DNA of 64,000 bases from Micromonospora costi (GCF_003626655.1 NZ_RBAN01000001.1:372001-436000); one strand, 5' to 3'. Positions 26,250 through 34,985 are shown, numbered from the stretch's first letter. Program-made: numbers and translations. The notes: generated from the letters alone by a model not told the origin.

Positions 26250-27829
26250 CCCTCTTCGATGCGGTGTTGCTGGATCGGGATGGCACGTTGGTGGAGGACG
26301 TGCCGTACAACGGTGATCCGGAGAAGGTGCGGCTGTTGCCGGGTGTGCGGGTGGGGTTGGACCGGTTGCGGGCGGCGGGGTTGCGGTTGGGTGTGGTGTC
26401 GAACCAGTCGGGTTTGGCGCGTGGGTTTTTTTCGGTGGGTCAGATGCGTGCGGTGCATGCGCGGATCGAGGCGTTGGTGGGGCCGTTCGATTCGTGGCAG
26501 GTGTGTCCGCACGATGAGGCGGATGGGTGCCTCTGTCGGAAGCCGTTGCCGGGGTTGGTGCGGGCGGCGGCGGTGGAGTTGGGGACGGTGCCGGGCCGGT
26601 GTGTGGTGGTGGGGGACATTGGTCGGGATGTCACGGCGGCGTTGGCGGCGGGTGCGGTGGGGGTGTTGGTGCCGACGCCGGTGACGCGGTCGGAGGAGGT
26701 CGCGGCGGCGCCGTGGGTGGCGGGTGATTTCTGCGAGGCGGTGGAGGAGATCCTGCGCCGCCAGCACGCCGTCCAACCGGCCGTGCGGCCAGCCGTCGGG
26801 CGGCGGGGTGGGACGGTGTTGGTGGTGCGCGCCGATTCGGCGGGGGATGTGCTGGTCACCGGCCCCGCGATCCGGGCGGTGGCGCACGGCGCGGATCGGG
26901 TGGTGTTGCTGTGCGGGCCGCGGGGTCGTGCCGCGGCGGGCCTGCTACCCGGCGTGGACGAGGTCGTGGAGCATCCGTTGCCGTGGATCGACCCGGACCC
27001 CGACCGGGTGAACCCCGCGGAGATGGCGGCGTTGACGCGCCGGTTGGCCGCGGTGGGCGCGGACGAGGCGGTCATCTTCACCTCGTTCCACCAGTCCCCG
27101 CTGCCGCTGGCGCTGCTGCTGCGCATGGCGGGGGTGCGCCGGGTGGCGGGGATCAGTGAGGACTATCCGGGCAGTCTGCTCGACGTGCGGCACCGGGTCC
27201 CGCCCGGTGTTCCCGAACCCGAACGCGCCCTGTCCCTCGCCGCCGCCGCCGGCTACGGCCTGGCCCCCGCCGACCAACCCACCCTCCGACTGCGGGCCGA
27301 GGCGCTGGCGACCCGGCCCGGCGAGGCGGCCGCCACCGGCCCGGACGGGTACGTCGTGGTGCACCCCGGAGCGTCGGTGCCCGCCCGCGCCGCTGCACCG
27401 CAGCGGTACGCCGACATCGTCGCGGCGCTCACCGCGGCCGGGCACCGGGTGCTCGTCACCGGCGGGCCGGCCGAGCGCGAGCTGACGGAACGGGTCGCCG
27501 CCGCCGGTGGCGTAGACCTCGGCGGGCGGTTCGATCTCGCAGGACTCGCCCGGGTGCTCGCCCGGGCGAGCTGCCTCGTGGTGGGCAACACCGGCCCGGC
27601 CCACCTGGCCGCAGCGGTCGGCACCCCGGTCGTCAGCCTGTTCGCGCCGACCGTCCCGTTCGGACAGTGGGGTCCCTACCGGGTGCCCACCGTACGCCTC
27701 GGCGACGCCACGGCACCCTGCCGCGACACCCGCGCCGCCACCTGCCCCGTCCCCGGCCACCCTTGCCTGGCCGGCGTCGACCCGGCCGACGTCGTGGCGG
27801 CCGTCCGCGTCCTCGCCTCCCCCGGTTGA
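26246..27829 (+). CDS. gmhB: Fusion of GmhB-type HAD phosphatase and GT9 heptosyltransferase
   Basis: A two-domain protein of 527 residues. Residues 1-165 are a HAD phosphatase like D,D-heptose 1,7-bisphosphate phosphatase: LLDRDGTLVEDVPY (nucleophile Asp), VSNQSGLARGFF, the Zn-binding CPHDEADGCLCRKPLPG and VGDIGRDV. Residues about 180-527 are an ADP-heptose:LPS heptosyltransferase-like GT9: VVRADSAGDVLVTGPAIRA, HPGASVPARAAAPQRYA and VGNTGPAHLAAAVGTPVVSLF. Joining sugar-phosphate processing and transfer in one chain is unusual. The HAD half uses many TTG leucine and even TTT-TTT phenylalanine codons, unlike the rest of the operon. Confidence 0.88.
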   Translation: MTLFDAVLLDRDGTLVEDVPYNGDPEKVRLLPGVRVGLDRLRAAGLRLGVVSNQSGLARGFFSVGQMRAVHARIEALVGPFDSWQVCPHDEADGCLCRKPLPGLVRAAAVELGTVPGRCVVVGDIGRDVTAALAAGAVGVLVPTPVTRSEEVAAAPWVAGDFCEAVEEILRRQHAVQPAVRPAVGRRGGTVLVVRADSAGDVLVTGPAIRAVAHGADRVVLLCGPRGRAAAGLLPGVDEVVEHPLPWIDPDPDRVNPAEMAALTRRLAAVGADEAVIFTSFHQSPLPLALLLRMAGVRRVAGISEDYPGSLLDVRHRVPPGVPEPERALSLAAAAGYGLAPADQPTLRLRAEALATRPGEAAATGPDGYVVVHPGASVPARAAAPQRYADIVAALTAAGHRVLVTGGPAERELTERVAAAGGVDLGGRFDLAGLARVLARASCLVVGNTGPAHLAAAVGTPVVSLFAPTVPFGQWGPYRVPTVRLGDATAPCRDTRAATCPVPGHPCLAGVDPADVVAAVRVLASPG

Positions 27830-27879
27830 CCGTCCCGACCACCCCCGACCCACGTCCGCCACCGCCGCGAAGGAGAGGC

Positions 27880-28938
27880 ATGAACGTCCTGCTCTGGCAC
27901 GTGCACGGCTCCTGGACCACCGCGTTCGTGCACGGCCGGCACCGCTACCTCGTGCCGACCACCCCCGACCGCGGCCCCTACGGCCTCGGCCGCGCCCGCA
28001 CCTACCCCTGGCCCGACACCACCATCGAAATCCACCCCGACGACCTCCCCACCACCGACGTCGACCTCGTCATCCTCCAACGCCCCGAAGAAATCGACCT
28101 CACCGAACAATGGCTACACCGCCGCCCCGGCCGCGACGTACCCGCCATCTACGTCGAACACAACACCCCCAAAGACGGCGACATCCCCCACAGCCGCCAC
28201 CCCCTCGCCGACCGCGACGACCTGCTCATCGCCCACGTGACGCACTTCAACGACCTGTTCTGGGACTGCGGTGGCACCCGCACGACGGTGGTGGAGCACG
28301 GGATCGTCCCGCCCGCCGTGGAGTACACCGGCGACCTGGAGCGGCTCGCCGTGGTCACGAACGAGCCGGTACGCCGCTGGCGGGTCACCGGCACCGACCT
28401 GATCCCCCGGTTCACGCCGGTGGCGCCGCTGGACGTGTTCGGGATGGGCGTGGCCGGGCTGGCCGACGCGCTCGCCGCCCGCGGGCCGCTGCGCGGTCCG
28501 ACGGCCGCGGGAGGGGCGCGGGTCGGCGGGACGCGGACTGACGGGACGCGGGGCGACGTCGACGCGGACCTGCTGCCGCTGACCGCCCACGAGGACCTGC
28601 CGCAGGCCACGATGCACGCCGAGCTGGCACGGCGGCGGGCGTACCTGCACCTGTGCCGGTGGACCTCACTCGGGCTCAGCCTCATCGAGGCCATGGCGAT
28701 CGGCATGCCGGTCGTCGCGCTGGCCACCACCGAGGCGGTGGACGCCGTACCCCCCGACGCCGGCGTGCTGTCCACCCGGGTCGACACGCTCGTCGAGGCG
28801 GCCCGGTGGCTCGTCGAGGACCGCGACGCGGCGTACCGGTTGGGGGCACGGGCGCGCGAGGTGGCCAAGGAACGGTTCGGGCTCGACCGGTTCCTCGCCG
28901 ACTGGGACCGACTCATGGAGGAGGAAACATGCGCATAG
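27880..28938 (+). CDS. Glycosyltransferase, GT4-like
   Basis: A 352-residue GT-B-fold protein. The N-terminus NVLLWHVHGSWTTAFVHG is typical of actinobacterial transferases in heptose-type clusters; the C-terminal donor domain has RRRAYLHLCRWTSLGLSLIEAMAIGMPVVAL, the GT4 E-x7-E region. About 20 residues near 205-225 (Gly/Thr/Arg-rich) look like a loop insertion. ATG 27880 follows AAGGAGAGG. Bases 27960-28200 prefer C- and A-ending codons (CTC, CAA, GAA), unlike the flanks. It overlaps the next gene by 10 bases. Confidence 0.82.
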   Translation: MNVLLWHVHGSWTTAFVHGRHRYLVPTTPDRGPYGLGRARTYPWPDTTIEIHPDDLPTTDVDLVILQRPEEIDLTEQWLHRRPGRDVPAIYVEHNTPKDGDIPHSRHPLADRDDLLIAHVTHFNDLFWDCGGTRTTVVEHGIVPPAVEYTGDLERLAVVTNEPVRRWRVTGTDLIPRFTPVAPLDVFGMGVAGLADALAARGPLRGPTAAGGARVGGTRTDGTRGDVDADLLPLTAHEDLPQATMHAELARRRAYLHLCRWTSLGLSLIEAMAIGMPVVALATTEAVDAVPPDAGVLSTRVDTLVEAARWLVEDRDAAYRLGARAREVAKERFGLDRFLADWDRLMEEETCA

Positions 28939-30146
28939 CGATGATCTCTGAGCACGCCAGCCCGCTCGCCGCTCTCGGTGAGGAGGACGCCGGCGGGCAG
29001 AACACGCACGTCGCCGAGCTGGCGGCCGCGCTGGCGACCGAGGGCCACGATGTGCGCGTGTACACGCGGCGGGACTCCCCGGTGCTCCCCGACGTGGTGG
29101 GCGTCGCCGAGGGCTACCAGGTGCTGCACGTACCGGCCGGCCCGGCCCGGCGGGTGCCGAAGGACGAGCTGCTGCCGTACATGGGCGAGTTCGGTCGCTG
29201 GCTCGCCGTGCAGTGGCGCGACGGCGACTGGACGCCGGACGTGGCGCACGCGCACTTCTGGATGAGCGGGCTCGCCACCGTGCACGCGGGCCGGCGGGCC
29301 GGGGTGCCGATGGTGCTCACGTACCACGCGCTCGGCACCGTGAAGCGGCGGCACCAGCGCGAGCGGGACACCAGCCCACCGGGCCGGATCGGCTACGAGC
29401 GGGCGCTCGGGCGGGCCGCCGACCGGGTCATCGTCCAGTGCCAGGACGAGATCCGCGAGCTCGTCCGGCTGGGCGTGCCGCGCAGCCGCATGACCCTGGT
29501 CCCGTCCGGGGTCAACCAGGAGATGTTCCGTCCCGACGGTCCGGCCGTCGCCCGCGACCCGGCCCGGCCGCGCATCCTCACCGTCGGACGGATGGTGGAA
29601 CGCAAGGGGTTCCAGGACGTCATCCGGGCGCTGCCGGCCGTGCCGGACACCGAGTGCGTGGTGGTCGGCGGCCCGCCCGCCGACCTGCTCCCGGCCGACA
29701 CGTTCGCCCGGCGGCTGCGGGCGCTCGCCGAGTCGTGCGGGGTCGCCGACCGGGTACGGCTGGTCGGGGCGGTCCCACGGGAGGAGATGGGCCGCTGGTA
29801 CCGGTCGGCCGACGTGCTGGTGGCCGCCCCCTGGTACGAGCCGTTCGGGCTCACCCCGCTGGAGGGGATGGCCTGCGGGGTGCCGGTGATCGGGACGAAC
29901 GTCGGCGGGATCGCCGACACCGTCGTGGACGGCCTGACCGGGGACCTGGTCCCGCCGCGCGATCCGCGGGCGCTGGGCACCGCGATCCGGCGGCTGCTGA
30001 GCGACCGGATCCGGCGGTTCGCGTACGCCACGGCGGCGCTCGACCGGATCCGCAGCAGCTACTCGTGGAAGCGGGCCGCCGAGCAGCTCGGCGCCGTCTA
30101 CACGGCGGTCAGCGCGTTCGGTCGTCCCACCCCGGCGGTGGCCTGA
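28929..30146 (+). CDS. Glycosyltransferase family 4
   Basis: A 405-residue retaining GT-B transferase. It starts MRIAMISEHASPLAALGEEDAGGQNTHV, with the GGQ-x-x-HV acceptor-side motif seen in MshA- and sucrose-synthase-like members; the donor domain has LTVGRMVERKGFQD, VLVAAPWYEPFGLTPLEGMACGVPVIG (E-x7-E) and VDGLTGDLVPP. It may extend the heptose-type glycan or make an intracellular glycoside; mycothiol-type synthesis is less likely given the cluster. It starts inside the previous gene, and its TGA overlaps the next ATG. Confidence 0.88.
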   Translation: MRIAMISEHASPLAALGEEDAGGQNTHVAELAAALATEGHDVRVYTRRDSPVLPDVVGVAEGYQVLHVPAGPARRVPKDELLPYMGEFGRWLAVQWRDGDWTPDVAHAHFWMSGLATVHAGRRAGVPMVLTYHALGTVKRRHQRERDTSPPGRIGYERALGRAADRVIVQCQDEIRELVRLGVPRSRMTLVPSGVNQEMFRPDGPAVARDPARPRILTVGRMVERKGFQDVIRALPAVPDTECVVVGGPPADLLPADTFARRLRALAESCGVADRVRLVGAVPREEMGRWYRSADVLVAAPWYEPFGLTPLEGMACGVPVIGTNVGGIADTVVDGLTGDLVPPRDPRALGTAIRRLLSDRIRRFAYATAALDRIRSSYSWKRAAEQLGAVYTAVSAFGRPTPAVA

Positions 30147-30991
30147 TGACCGGGACGCTCTCCGTCGTCGACGCGCACCTCAGCGGCCTGGCGGCGGCAC
30201 TGCTGCCGTACCGTCAGGTCGCCGAGCGGCTCTCCGGGTGGGGCACCGAGCTGGCCTGGACGCTGGCCGGGGGCGGGCGGTTGCTGGTGGCCGGCAACGG
30301 CGGCAGCGCCGCCGAAGCCCAACACCTCACCGCCGAACTCGTCGGCAAACTCCGCGACGACCGCCAACCCCTGTCCGCCATCGCCCTACACGCCGAAACC
30401 TCCGCCCTCACCGCCATCGCCAACGACTACGGCTACGACACCGTCTTCGCCCGCCAGGTCCGCGCCCACGGCCGACCCGGCGACATCCTCCTCCTGCTCT
30501 CCACCAGCGGCACCAGCCCCAACCTCCTCACCGCCGCCCACACCGCCCACGACACCGGCCTGCGCACCTGGGCCTTCACCGGCCCCGCCCCCAACCCCCT
30601 CGCCGACGCCTGCGACGACGTGCTCGCCGTACCCTCACCCGACAGCCAGGTCGTGCAGGAACTGCACCTGGTCTCCACCCACGTGCTCTGCGAGTACGTC
30701 GACCAGGCCCTGCCGCTGGTGCGGCAGCTGCCACGGCTGGCCGCGCCCGGACCGCACGGCCCGGGTCTGTCCGCCGGGCCCACGATGGACGGTCGGGGCC
30801 TCACCGCCGTCGGCAGCACCGCGCGCCTGCCGGGCCACGTGCCAAACGGGTCCCACGGGCCGAACGGATCCCACGGCTCGAACGGCCACGGCCCGAACGG
30901 CCACGGCCCGAACGGCCACGGCCCGAACGGGCACGGGCGGAACGGGTCGCACGGGCACGGGCCGAGCGCGGGCACCGGGAGCACGTCGTGA
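30146..30991 (+). CDS. gmhA: Sedoheptulose 7-phosphate isomerase (SIS domain) with repeat tail
   Basis: First step of ADP-heptose synthesis: sedoheptulose 7-phosphate to heptose 7-phosphate. Residues 1-190 are a GmhA-type SIS domain: LLVAGNGGSAAEAQHLTAELVGK, AIANDYGYDTVFARQV, LLSTSGTSPN and VVQELHLVSTHVLCEYVD. The remaining 90 residues are not part of the family: a Pro/Gly linker and then repeats of NGHGP and NGSHGP, rich in Asn, His and Gly. Such a tail could bind metal or simply be disordered. Bases 30290-30640 use C/A-rich codons. The gene starts in the preceding stop codon (TGATG). Confidence 0.9.
   Translation: MTGTLSVVDAHLSGLAAALLPYRQVAERLSGWGTELAWTLAGGGRLLVAGNGGSAAEAQHLTAELVGKLRDDRQPLSAIALHAETSALTAIANDYGYDTVFARQVRAHGRPGDILLLLSTSGTSPNLLTAAHTAHDTGLRTWAFTGPAPNPLADACDDVLAVPSPDSQVVQELHLVSTHVLCEYVDQALPLVRQLPRLAAPGPHGPGLSAGPTMDGRGLTAVGSTARLPGHVPNGSHGPNGSHGSNGHGPNGHGPNGHGPNGHGRNGSHGHGPSAGTGSTS
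30886..30930 (+). repeat. Three tandem 15-base repeats in the gmhA tail
   Basis: CCACGGCCCGAACGG occurs three times head to tail at 30886-30900, 30901-30915 and 30916-30930, with degenerate copies on both sides from about 30853 to 30960. The repeats are in frame and encode (N)GHGP units. Confidence 0.85.
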
Positions 30992-32397
30992 ACGCGCCGA
31001 TCGTGATCGTCGGCGACACCCTGCTCGACCGGGACGTCACCGGGGCGGTCACCCGGGTCTGCCCGGACGCGCCCGTACCCGTGCTGGACGAGCGGTCCGC
31101 CGTCGACCGGCCCGGCGGCGCCGGCCTCGCGGCGCTGCTCGCGGCCGCGCAGGGCGCAGAGGTGGCGCTGGTCACCGCCCTCGCCGACGATGCCGGCGGC
31201 GCCCGGCTCGCGGAACTGCTCGCCGCCGCCGGTGTCACCGTCCACCCGCTACGGTCGCCCGGCGCGACGCCGGAGAAGATCCGGCTGCGCGCCGGCGGGC
31301 AGACCCTGCTGCGGCTCGACCGCGGCGGCGAGCCCGCGCCGCCCGGCGAGCCGCCGCAGGCCGCGCTCGACGTGCTGCGCGCGGCGGGCGCGATCCTGGC
31401 CAGCGACTACGGGCGCGGCCTGCTGCGCCAGCCGGCGCTGCGGTCCGCCCTGGCCGACGTGGCCGCCCCGGTCGTGTGGGATCCGCACCCGCGGGGGCCC
31501 GCCGCGGTGCCCGGTGTGCGGCTGGCCACCCCGAACCTGGGCGAGCTGCGCCAGCTCACCGGTGACGCGGGCGCCGGGTCGCCGCTGTCCACCGCCACGC
31601 GGGCCGGGCAGGAGCTGCGCCGGCGCTGGCGGGCCGCTGCCGTCGCGGTGACCACCGGCGCGGACGGGGCGGTCCTCTGCCACTCCGGCGGCACGCCGCT
31701 GGTGGTGCCGCCGCCGGACCCGGTGGAGCGGGCCGAGGACACCTGCGGCGCCGGGGACCGGTTCGCCGTCGCGGCCGCCGGCGCGCTGGCCGGCGGGGCG
31801 CGGGTGTCGGAGGCGGTGCAGGAGGCGGTGGCCGCGGCGTCCGCGTACGTGGCCGCCGGCGGTGCGGCCCGGCTGCGCGACACCGCGCCCCGGCCGCAGG
31901 CCGACCCGGCTCCCCCGGCCCTGGAGCTGGTGGCGCGGGTCCGGGCGGCGGGCGGCACGGTGGTGGCCACCGGCGGCTGCTTCGACATCCTGCACGCCGG
32001 GCACCTGGCCACCCTGCGGGCCGCCCGGGGGCTCGGCGACGCCCTGGTGGTGTGCCTGAACTCCGACCGGAGCGTACGCGGCCTGAAGGGCCCGGACCGG
32101 CCGGTCAACGGCGAGGCCGACCGGGCCCGGCTGCTCGCCGCGCTGGACTGTGTGGACGGTGTCGTGATCTTCGACGAGCCGACCCCGCACACGGTGCTCT
32201 CCCGCCTGCGTCCCGACGTGTGGGTCAAGGGCGGCGACTACGCCGGCGACGGCGCGCCCGAACTGCCCGAGGCGGACCTGGTCCGCGGCTGGGGCGGCCG
32301 GGTGGTGACGGTGCCCTACCTGGCCGGGCGGTCGACCACCGCCACCATCGCCGCCGCGCGCCCGCGCGACGGCCACCTCGTGAAGGGAGCAGCATGA
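30988..32397 (+). CDS. hldE: Bifunctional heptose 7-phosphate kinase / heptose 1-phosphate adenylyltransferase
   Basis: Phosphorylates D-glycero-D-manno-heptose 7-phosphate at C1 and, after the phosphatase step, adenylates it to ADP-heptose. The 469-residue protein has an N-terminal PfkB kinase (VIVGDTLLDRDVTG, GGAGLAALLAA, catalytic EDTCGAGDRFAVA near residue 250) and a C-terminal nucleotidyltransferase (TGGCFDILHAGHLATLRAA with the HxGH motif near 335, VWVKGGDY). Domain order is the same as in E. coli HldE. GTG 30988 overlaps the gmhA stop as GTGA. With gmhA and gmhB the set to ADP-D-glycero-D-manno-heptose is complete. Confidence 0.92.
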   Translation: MNAPIVIVGDTLLDRDVTGAVTRVCPDAPVPVLDERSAVDRPGGAGLAALLAAAQGAEVALVTALADDAGGARLAELLAAAGVTVHPLRSPGATPEKIRLRAGGQTLLRLDRGGEPAPPGEPPQAALDVLRAAGAILASDYGRGLLRQPALRSALADVAAPVVWDPHPRGPAAVPGVRLATPNLGELRQLTGDAGAGSPLSTATRAGQELRRRWRAAAVAVTTGADGAVLCHSGGTPLVVPPPDPVERAEDTCGAGDRFAVAAAGALAGGARVSEAVQEAVAAASAYVAAGGAARLRDTAPRPQADPAPPALELVARVRAAGGTVVATGGCFDILHAGHLATLRAARGLGDALVVCLNSDRSVRGLKGPDRPVNGEADRARLLAALDCVDGVVIFDEPTPHTVLSRLRPDVWVKGGDYAGDGAPELPEADLVRGWGGRVVTVPYLAGRSTTATIAAARPRDGHLVKGAA

Positions 32398-33089
32398 GCA
32401 GGGACCTCAACGGTTCGGCGATCCTGGTGACCGGCGGGTCCAGCGGGCTCGGCGCCGCCGTCGTGACCGCGGTGGCGAAGGCCGGTGGCCGGCCGTACGT
32501 GATCGACCGGCAGGCGCCCGCCGACGACGTGCCGTGGGTCGAGTGCGACCTCGCCGACACCCGCGCCGCCGAAGCCGCGACCCGGCGGATCGCCGAACAG
32601 GCCGGCGGGATCGACGGCGTGGTGACGGCCGCCGGGATGGACGTGCCGGGCCGGCTGGCCGACGTGCCCGGCGAGACCTGGGACCGGATCGTGGCCGTCG
32701 ACCTGCTCGCCACCGCCGCCGTGATCCGCGCCGCCCTACCGTGGCTGGAACGCGCGCACGGCACCGTGGTCACGGTCGCCTCCACCCTGGGCGTGAAGGC
32801 CGTGAGCGACGCCACCGCGTACTGCGCCGCGAAGTTCGGGGTGGTCGGCTTCACCCGGGCCCTCGCCGCCGAACTCGCCGGCAGCGTCGGCGTGACCCTG
32901 CTCGTGCCGGGCGGCATGCGTACCGCCTTCTTCGACGACCGCGACGAGCGCTACAAGCCGGGGCCGGACGCGGTGCTCAACGACCCGGCCGACACGGCGG
33001 CGGCCGTGCTCTTCGCCCTGTCGCAGCCGCCCGGCTGCGCCGTGCGGGAGCTGGTGGTCTGCGCCGAGCAGGAATCCTCGTACCCGTGA
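32394..33089 (+). CDS. Short-chain dehydrogenase/reductase of the heptose-type operon
   Basis: A classical SDR of 231 residues with GGSSGLGAAV near residue 14, VTAAGM, the catalytic Ser in VASTLG and AYCAAKFG (Tyr and Lys) near 145. It is too short and of the wrong subclass for the ADP-heptose epimerase HldD, which is an extended SDR with a GGAGFIG-type motif. It may oxidise or reduce the heptose or an intermediate of its modification; the reaction is unknown. ATG 32394 overlaps the hldE stop by 4 bases. Confidence 0.82.
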   Translation: MSRDLNGSAILVTGGSSGLGAAVVTAVAKAGGRPYVIDRQAPADDVPWVECDLADTRAAEAATRRIAEQAGGIDGVVTAAGMDVPGRLADVPGETWDRIVAVDLLATAAVIRAALPWLERAHGTVVTVASTLGVKAVSDATAYCAAKFGVVGFTRALAAELAGSVGVTLLVPGGMRTAFFDDRDERYKPGPDAVLNDPADTAAAVLFALSQPPGCAVRELVVCAEQESSYP

Positions 33090-34051
33090 TCCTCGTGCTG
33101 CGCGCGCTCGGCGTCGGCGACCTCGCGACCGGGGTGCCGGCGCTGCGCGCGCTGCGGGCCGCGTACCCCCACGAGGAGCTGGCGCTGGTCGCGCCGCGCG
33201 CGTTGGCGCCGCTGGTCGACCTGGTCGGTGGCGTCGACCGGCTGGTGGACGCCCCCGGGCTCGGTCACCTGCGGTGGCCCGGCACCGCGCCGGACGTCGC
33301 CGTGAACCTGCACGGGCGCGGCCCACAGTCGCACCGGATGCTCGCCGCGCTGCGACCCGGCCGGCTGCTCGCGTTCGCCAACGCGGAGGCCGGGTTCACC
33401 GACGGCCCGCCGTGGCGCGCCGACGAGCACGAGATCGACCGCTGGTGCCGGCTGCTGGCCTGGTACGGCATCGCCGCGGACCGGACCGACCTGGCGCTGC
33501 GCCGACCCGAGCCGGACGGGTTGCCGGTCGGGGCGAGCATCGTGCACCCGGGGGCGAAGGCGACACAGCGGCGCTGGCCGCCGGCCCGCTTCGCGGCGGT
33601 GGCCCGGGAACTCACCGGGCGCGGGCACCGGGTCGTGGTGACCGGCAGCCCCGCCGAGCGGGACCTCGCCGAGCGGGTGGCCGCGCTGGCCGGCCTGCCC
33701 CGCGCCGCGGTGCTCGCCGGCCGGACCGACCTGGGCCAGCTCGCCGCGCTCGTGGCGCACGCCCGGCTGGTGGTCAGCGGCGACACCGGGATCGGTCACC
33801 TCGCCACCGCGTACGCCACCCCGTCCGTGCTGCTCTTCGGCCCGGTCCCGCCCGCACAGTGGGGGCCGCCGCCGGACCGGCCCTGGCACCAGGCGCTCTG
33901 GGTAGGTCCCCGCGACGCGTCCGACCCCGGGCCGCACCCCGCCCTCTCCGCGCTGGACGTGCCCGACGTGCTCGCCGCCGTGGACCGGGTGGAGCGGGTC
34001 GCCCGCCTCCCCCGCGCGCGCCGGCTACCGGTCGGTAGCTCGCGGCCGTAG
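33086..34051 (+). CDS. Glycosyltransferase family 9 (heptosyltransferase-like)
   Basis: A 321-residue GT9 protein. It starts ILVLRALGVGDLATGVPALRALR, the hallmark of ADP-heptose transferases; the donor domain has IVHPGAKATQRRWPPARFAAVA and VVSGDTGIGHLATAYATPSVLLFG. It is the second GT9 module of the operon, besides the one fused to GmhB, so at least two heptose-type residues or two linkages are suggested. GTG 33086 overlaps the SDR stop by 4 bases. It is the last gene of the tightly overlapping run. Confidence 0.9.
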   Translation: MILVLRALGVGDLATGVPALRALRAAYPHEELALVAPRALAPLVDLVGGVDRLVDAPGLGHLRWPGTAPDVAVNLHGRGPQSHRMLAALRPGRLLAFANAEAGFTDGPPWRADEHEIDRWCRLLAWYGIAADRTDLALRRPEPDGLPVGASIVHPGAKATQRRWPPARFAAVARELTGRGHRVVVTGSPAERDLAERVAALAGLPRAAVLAGRTDLGQLAALVAHARLVVSGDTGIGHLATAYATPSVLLFGPVPPAQWGPPPDRPWHQALWVGPRDASDPGPHPALSALDVPDVLAAVDRVERVARLPRARRLPVGSSRP

Positions 34052-34060
34052 GCTGGGCCG

Positions 34061-34921
34061 GTGAACGGGGAGACCGAGTACGCCCAGGAGTACGTCGACG
34101 TCGACGGTGACCGGCTCGGGGTGCAGGTGTATCCGGACCCGGACCGGCCGGGGGCACCGGTCGTGGTGATCTGGCCGGCGATGGGCGTACGCGCCCGCTA
34201 CTACCGGCCCCTCGCGGCCGCGCTGCGCGCCGAAGGGCTGGCCGTGGCCGTCGCCGACCTGCGCGGCACCGGGGCGAGCACGCCCGCGCCGAGCCGCCGG
34301 TCCCGGTACGGGTACGCGGAGCTGGCCGGCGACGTGGGCGCCGTACAGGAAGCGCTCAAGCCCCGGCTCGACGGGCGCACCCGCGTGCTGCTCGGTCACT
34401 CGCTCGGCGGGCAGGCGGCGCTGCTGCACCTCGCCCTGCACGGGTCGGACACCGTGGACGGTCTGGCCCTGGTCGCCGTCGGGCTGCCGTACTGGCGCGC
34501 CTACCCCGGCCGGCGCGGGTACGGGGTGCTGCCGTACACCCAGGGCATCGCGGCCACCGCGGCGCTGCTGCGCGTCTGGCCCGGGTGGGGCTTCGGCGGC
34601 CGGCAGGCGCGCGGGGTCATCCGCGACTGGGCGTACACCGCCCGGACCGGACGCTTCCCCCACCTCGACGGGGTGGACACCGAGGCCGCCGTGCGGGCGG
34701 TACGCACACCGGTGCTCGCGGTCAGCGTCGACGACGACCAGTACACGCCGCACCCCACGATGGACCACCTCTGCGCGAAGCTTGCGGCGGCCCCGGTGGC
34801 GCGGGAGCACTACACCGTCGCGGCGGCCGGAGCCCCGCTGGACCACTTCACCTGGGTACGCGCCGCGGCGCCGCTCGCCGCCCGGGTGGCGACCTTCGCC
34901 GCCGGCCTCCCGGCACGCTGA
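34061..34921 (+). CDS. Alpha/beta-hydrolase
   Basis: A 286-residue alpha/beta-hydrolase fold protein. The oxyanion region is VIWPAMGVRARYYRPLAAAL, the nucleophile elbow LLGHSLGGQAALLHL (Ser near residue 116), and the acid and His are in VSVDDDQYTPHPT and APLDHFTWV. No signal peptide is visible. It begins 9 bases after the GT9 gene and may belong to the same transcript, though its start has only a weak ribosome site. Substrate unknown. Confidence 0.82.
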   Translation: MNGETEYAQEYVDVDGDRLGVQVYPDPDRPGAPVVVIWPAMGVRARYYRPLAAALRAEGLAVAVADLRGTGASTPAPSRRSRYGYAELAGDVGAVQEALKPRLDGRTRVLLGHSLGGQAALLHLALHGSDTVDGLALVAVGLPYWRAYPGRRGYGVLPYTQGIAATAALLRVWPGWGFGGRQARGVIRDWAYTARTGRFPHLDGVDTEAAVRAVRTPVLAVSVDDDQYTPHPTMDHLCAKLAAAPVAREHYTVAAAGAPLDHFTWVRAAAPLAARVATFAAGLPAR

Positions 34922-34937
34922 CCGTCCCGCCCGGCCG

Positions 34938-34982
34938 CGGCGCGTGTCCGCGTCCGGCCTCGGCGCGTGTCCGCGTCCGGCC
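34938..34982. repeat. Tandem duplication of 23 bases
   Basis: CGGCGCGTGTCCGCGTCCGG plus CCT occurs at 34938-34960 and again (22 of 23 bases) at 34961-34982, between the hydrolase stop and the end of a small minus-strand gene. Confidence 0.8.
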
Positions 34983-34985
34983 GGG

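Noticed and set aside
30853..30960. CRISPR-like tandem repeats
   Set aside because: Units are 15 bases, contiguous without spacers, and in frame inside gmhA; they are coding repeats.
32394..33089. Assignment of the SDR as ADP-heptose epimerase HldD
   Set aside because: It is a 231-residue classical SDR with YCAAK; HldD is an extended SDR of about 310 residues with a different nucleotide motif.
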